A DNA stretch of 32,005 bases from UMGS1071 sp045638545. GTDB lineage: Bacteria; Bacillota; Clostridia; Oscillospirales; Acutalibacteraceae. Below the pieces are notes generated by a model. That model was not told the DNA's origin, did not search any database, and worked only from the letters and a program-made list of their open reading frames with translations. Below, one piece after another: positions 28,427 through 32,005 of the stretch (position 1 is its first letter; each line of letters opens with the position of its first letter). The stretch spans positions 1-32,005 of the forward strand of contig JAZUBL010000053.1 of the NCBI GenBank assembly GCA_045638545.1, read 5' to 3'. Both the position numbers and the translations under genes were made by a program.

Positions 28427-29194
28427 ATGAATATATTAGCAATCGGCGACGTAGTTGGCAGCGTGGGCTGTAAGTTCCTGCGCAAGCATCTGCCAAGCCT
28501 GAAAAAAATCAAACAGATCGACATGGTCATTGCCAACGGCGAAAATTCTGCAGACGGCAACGGCATTACCCCAACCTCTGCCCAGCATTTGTTCGACAGC
28601 GGCGTAGACGTAATTACCGCCGGCAACCACACCTTCCGCCGCAAAGAGTGCTACGACTACTTTGATGAGTGCGAAACACTGATCCGCCCTGCAAACTTTC
28701 CAAAGGGTGCACCAGGCCGCGGCTGCTGTGTGTATGACATGGGCCGCTATCAGGTAGGCGTCATCAACGTAATGGGCGTTGTTTACATGGAGCCGATGGA
28801 CTGCCCGTTTGAAACAGTAGACAAGCTGCTGCCGGAAATGCCGAAGATTACACTGGTAGATTTCCACGCAGAAGCAACCGGCGAAAAAGGCGCCCTGGCT
28901 CATTATCTGGACGGCCGCGTTTCTGCTGTGTTCGGTACCCACACCCATGTGCAGACTGCCGATGAGCAGATTCTGCCAAAGGGCACCGGATTTATCAGCG
29001 ACCTTGGCATGGTTGGCCCAACCAATTCCATCCTCGGCGTAAAACCGGAACTGATCGTACAGAAAATGAAAGGCAAACTGCCGGTACGCTTTGAAAACGC
29101 TGCCGGCGACTGCCACCTGGATGCTGTTCTCTTTACCATTGACGAAAAAACAGGAAAAACCACTGCGGTGGAACGCATTAAAATTGCAGACTGA
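28427..29194 (+). CDS. ymdB: YmdB family metallophosphoesterase
   Basis: A 255-aa enzyme of the YmdB family (calcineurin-like fold), shown in Bacillus to hydrolyse 2',3'-cyclic nucleotides and to influence biofilm and motility programs. Metal-site motifs: IGDVVGSVG (Asp8), ANGENSADG, TAGNHTFRRKE, DFHAEATGEK and GTHTHVQTADE. Length is normal. AGGAGG is nine bases before ATG 28427. Often found beside rny in Firmicutes; rny is not in this window. Confidence 0.93.
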   Translation: MNILAIGDVVGSVGCKFLRKHLPSLKKIKQIDMVIANGENSADGNGITPTSAQHLFDSGVDVITAGNHTFRRKECYDYFDECETLIRPANFPKGAPGRGCCVYDMGRYQVGVINVMGVVYMEPMDCPFETVDKLLPEMPKITLVDFHAEATGEKGALAHYLDGRVSAVFGTHTHVQTADEQILPKGTGFISDLGMVGPTNSILGVKPELIVQKMKGKLPVRFENAAGDCHLDAVLFTIDEKTGKTTAVERIKIAD

Positions 29195-29277
29195 TACCGT
29201 TTTTCCGTGATTTTGTACAAACATCTTTCCATAGGGAAAAGTTTAACATTCTATTCATATCTCCTATCTATTCTCTA

Positions 29278-29286
29278 TGATATACT
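29278..29286 (+). promoter_or_regulatory. extended -10 promoter before fakA
   Basis: TGA-TATACT (-10 at 29281-29286). Another TATACT at 29347-29352 could be an alternative -10. The 240-base gap holds no other gene. Confidence 0.45.
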
Positions 29287-29434
29287 GTCCAGAATGATTT
29301 CACAATTTCGAAACAACGCCGCAATAAAATTAACATAAATTGCGGGTATACTGATACAACATACTGCCGGAGCTGTGCGTGCTTTTTTGTTCCGGCAAAC
29401 GGATTTGAAACCTGATTTGATAAAGGAGATTTTT

Positions 29435-31102
29435 ATGCAGATTTTAACAGGTACCCATTTAAAGGCAGCCGTAATTTCCGGCGCTAACCACCTCAGCAAC
29501 TACAGACAGGAAGTTGACCGCCTGAATATTTTCCCTGTTCCGGACGGCGACACCGGCACCAATATGTCCATGACTTCTCAGGCAGCTGTAAAGGCGCTCC
29601 GCTCCGTAAACAGCGCTGACGCCAGCGAAGTGGCAAAAGCTGTTGCTTCCGCTCTGCTCCGCGGTGCAAAGGGCAACTCCGGCGTAATTCTTTCCATTTT
29701 GTGGAAGGGTTTTTCCAAGGGAATTGGCGACGCTGCTGAAATTAACGGCCACGCAATTGTAAAGGCACTGGGCCTTGGCGTTGAAATGGCTTACGCCGCT
29801 GTGATGAACCCAACAGAAGGCACCATTCTGACTGTTGCAAGAATGGCCCAGGAAGCAGGCAAAAAAGCCCTGGCAGAAAATGACGGCGTTCTCCACGTGT
29901 GGGAAGCAATCTGCAAAGGCGCAAGACACGCCCTCGCCAAAACACCGGAACTGCTCCATGTACTGAAAAGAGCAAATGTTGTGGACGCCGGCGGCATGGG
30001 TCTGTGCCTGATTTTCGAGGGTATGCTCTCTGTTTTTGCCGAGAATACTGTAATCCAGCTGGCTGACCATCCGGAAAACACAGAGCAGTCTGTACCATCT
30101 GCAAGCCACATCGGCGACGAAGCATTCCGTCAGGCAGCAGCAGCTTATGATAACAACAACAGCACTTACACTTACTGCACAGAGTTTATCATCAGCCGCA
30201 AGCCAAACGCTGTGCCGGAAGTACTCCGCGCTTACCTGATGACCATTGGCGACTGTGTTGTTGTGGTAGATGATGAAGAGATCATCAAAGTGCACGTGCA
30301 CACCGACAACCCGGGCAATGCACTGCAGAAAGGTCTGGAGTGCGGCGCGCTCCTTACCGTTAAGGTAGACAACATGAAGGAGCAGGCAAAAGAACTGGCG
30401 GAGGAAGAAACATTCACACCGGCAGAGCCAACCGAAGACTTTGGTTTTGTTTCTGTTGCAGCAGGCGAAGGCCTGGAAATGCTGTTCCGCGACCTTGGCT
30501 GCGCACAGGTTGTAGCCGGCGGCCAGAGCATGAACCCAAGCACCGACGACATTGTAAAGGCAATTCTCAGCACACCGGCAAAAACCGTGTACGTGCTTCC
30601 AAATAACAAGAACATCATTATGGCGGCAGAGCAGGCTGCTGCACTGGTAGAGGACCGTGAAGTAATCCTGATTCCAACCAGAACAGTACCGCAGGGTATC
30701 TCTGCACTGCTGGCATTCAGCAGCACACGCAATGCAGAAGCAAATATTGCAGTAATGATGAACGCTGCTCACCACGTGGCAACCGGCCAGGTTACTTACG
30801 CAGCAAGAGATTCCAAATTCGGTTCCACAAAGATCCACACCGGCGATATGCTCGGCCTTGTGAACGGCAAGCTGAAGCTGGTGGAAAAAGAACAGGATCC
30901 AACCCACACAGCAATCCACCTGACCCGCTCCATGCTCAGCAAGGACACCAACTTTGTTACCATTATTTATGGTGAGGACGTGACCGAGGAGCAGGCAATG
31001 GTTGTGTATGAAAAAATCAGAGCAAAGGCAGACAGACACGTGGAGATCAATCTGATCAACGGCGGCCAGCCGATCTATTACTATCTGGTGTCTGTAGAAT
31101 AA
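29435..31102 (+). CDS. fakA: fatty acid kinase catalytic subunit (FakA / DAK2-DegV fusion, YloV)
   Basis: A 555-aa cytoplasmic protein. An N-terminal DhaL/DAK2 kinase domain (1-200) has the Mg-ATP motif PDGDTGTNM (36-44) and GAKGNSGVILS; a middle region (about 215-330) with GDCVVVVDDEEIIKVHVHTDNPG; and a C-terminal DegV-like/DAK1_2 domain (about 345-555). This architecture defines FakA, which phosphorylates fatty acids presented by FakB proteins so that host fatty acids enter phospholipids. No fakB or degV gene is nearby. AAAGGAG precedes ATG 29435; the open frame upstream to 29375 lacks a ribosome site. recG follows after 16 bases, as in Bacillus-like gene orders. Confidence 0.92.
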   Translation: MQILTGTHLKAAVISGANHLSNYRQEVDRLNIFPVPDGDTGTNMSMTSQAAVKALRSVNSADASEVAKAVASALLRGAKGNSGVILSILWKGFSKGIGDAAEINGHAIVKALGLGVEMAYAAVMNPTEGTILTVARMAQEAGKKALAENDGVLHVWEAICKGARHALAKTPELLHVLKRANVVDAGGMGLCLIFEGMLSVFAENTVIQLADHPENTEQSVPSASHIGDEAFRQAAAAYDNNNSTYTYCTEFIISRKPNAVPEVLRAYLMTIGDCVVVVDDEEIIKVHVHTDNPGNALQKGLECGALLTVKVDNMKEQAKELAEEETFTPAEPTEDFGFVSVAAGEGLEMLFRDLGCAQVVAGGQSMNPSTDDIVKAILSTPAKTVYVLPNNKNIIMAAEQAAALVEDREVILIPTRTVPQGISALLAFSSTRNAEANIAVMMNAAHHVATGQVTYAARDSKFGSTKIHTGDMLGLVNGKLKLVEKEQDPTHTAIHLTRSMLSKDTNFVTIIYGEDVTEEQAMVVYEKIRAKADRHVEINLINGGQPIYYYLVSVE

Positions 31103-31118
31103 TACAGGGTTCGCAGGT

Positions 31119-32005
31119 ATGGCATCATTATTCCAAAAGGATATCACATACTTAAAAGGCGTCGGCGATAAGCGCGCCAAGCTGTTTCAAAAGCTTGGGG
31201 CACCTACCGTCGGTGCCTTATTGCGTTTTTACCCCCGCGGTTACGAGGACTGGAGCAACGTCTGCTCCATTGCAGACGCTCCCATGGGCGAGCTCTGCGC
31301 CATCAAAGCAAAGGTTCTCCGCCGCCCAACCGAAACACGCATCCGCAGCGGCATGACCCTTTACAAAACCACCGTGACCGACGGCGAACGGGATCTTGCC
31401 CTGACGTTTTTCAATAACAAGTACATCCCCACCATGCTGGAGGAAGGACAGGAATACGTTTTCTACGGCAAAGTCACCGGCAGTATGCTCCGCCGGGAGA
31501 TGACTGCACCGGAATTCTGCAAGGCGTCGGATGCGCTGCCGATCCTGCCTATTTACCGCCAGACGGAGGGACTCTCCTCCCGGCAGATCAACAGCGCTGT
31601 GAAGAACGCCTTTGCCCTGCTGCCGGAAGTGATCCATGACCCGATCCCGGACAATGTAAGAATGGAGCACCAGCTGTGCCATCTCCGCTTTGCCATGGAG
31701 AATATTCATTTTCCAAAGTCTATGGAAAATCTGGCCATTGCCCGCCGCCGGCTGATTTTTGAAGAACTACTGGTACTGCAGCTTGGATTGCTCCGCCTGA
31801 AAAGCCGCAGCAAAAAAGAGATCAGCAGCCATAAAATTGATGATTACAGTGAAGACTTCTGGAAATTGCTGCCTTTTGCGCCAACCAACGCCCAGCGCCG
31901 CGCTGTGGCAGAGGCTCTTGGCGATATGCGCGGCGAAACAAACCCGCACCCAATGAACCGACTGGTACAGGGTGACGTTGGCAAAGTCGGATCGTAGCCA
32001 TGTCG
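31119..32005 (+). CDS. recG: ATP-dependent DNA helicase RecG, N-terminal part, frame broken at the window end
   Basis: The first 290 or so residues of RecG, which remodels stalled replication forks. The wedge domain with its OB-fold is seen (ITYLKGVGDKRAKLFQKLG, then LRFYPRGYEDWS, and LPILPIYRQTEGLSSRQI), then the start of helicase domain 1 with FAPTNAQRRAVAEAL and RLVQGDVG. The Walker A should continue SGKT, but the sequence reads GDVGKVGS then TAG (31995-31997). In another frame the next codons read V-A-M, which is what normally follows the P-loop, so a small deletion or base errors right at the sequence end are likelier than a true stop. The ribosome site is weak. Gene runs off the window. 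Confidence 0.88.

Noticed and set aside
29459..31180. 573-codon open frame antisense to fakA
   Set aside because: Shadow of fakA; Cys/His-rich random-looking product, no start signal.

Overview
This window looks like a chromosomal segment of a gut-type Clostridia member, most likely Oscillospiraceae/Ruminococcaceae or a close relative. The reasons are moderate GC, strong AGGAGG-type ribosome sites, many extended -10 (TGnTATAAT) promoters, an FHA-SEDS protein next to a class B PBP, a CpXC protein, a CmpB-type membrane protein and a fakA-recG pair. The species call is inference. The sequence breaks inside the recG P-loop at the right end, as contig ends often do.

Layout. 1-6360: envelope genes, namely a lipoprotein, an AI-2E family permease, an HD protein with a CmpB-like membrane protein behind a folded leader, and three leftward lipoprotein genes. 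6360-9830: a two-gene peptidoglycan unit (FHA-SEDS glycosyltransferase and PBP). 9830-12870: an intergenic region with a palindrome and a likely leftward small RNA, then tadA, a CPBP protease with a structured leader, and an acyl-ACP thioesterase, all leftward. 13040-14100: an Smr-domain gene, then a small cassette: a ribbon-helix-helix gene and a Cys-rich gene facing an XRE repressor gene across a 25-bp palindrome. 14096-19370: an FNT channel and the polyamine genes speD, arginine-type decarboxylase, speE, speB. 19390-20070: a sigma region 4-like gene and a helical partner whose promoter lies between two LexA-like boxes. 20160-24706: an unknown acidic protein, mnmA, a CpXC protein and asnB, probably co-transcribed in part. 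24708-28100 (leftward): a small membrane protein, nadE and a GT2 glycosyltransferase. 28090-28280: an 80/82-bp tandem repeat. 28370-32005: ymdB, fakA and the start of recG.

How they work together. The polyamine genes give a full arginine -> agmatine -> putrescine -> spermidine route with the decarboxylated AdoMet supply. The SEDS/PBP pair is a cell wall polymerase/transpeptidase with an FHA sensor built in. fakA-recG is a conserved Firmicutes order.

The points most worth a second look are the repressor cassette with two very short genes, the LexA-like boxes around the sigma-like pair, the NadE glutaminase domain that lacks its nucleophilic cysteine, the C-rich small RNA candidate, and the structured leaders of the HD and CPBP genes. 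All family calls come from reading motifs by eye; no searches were run.
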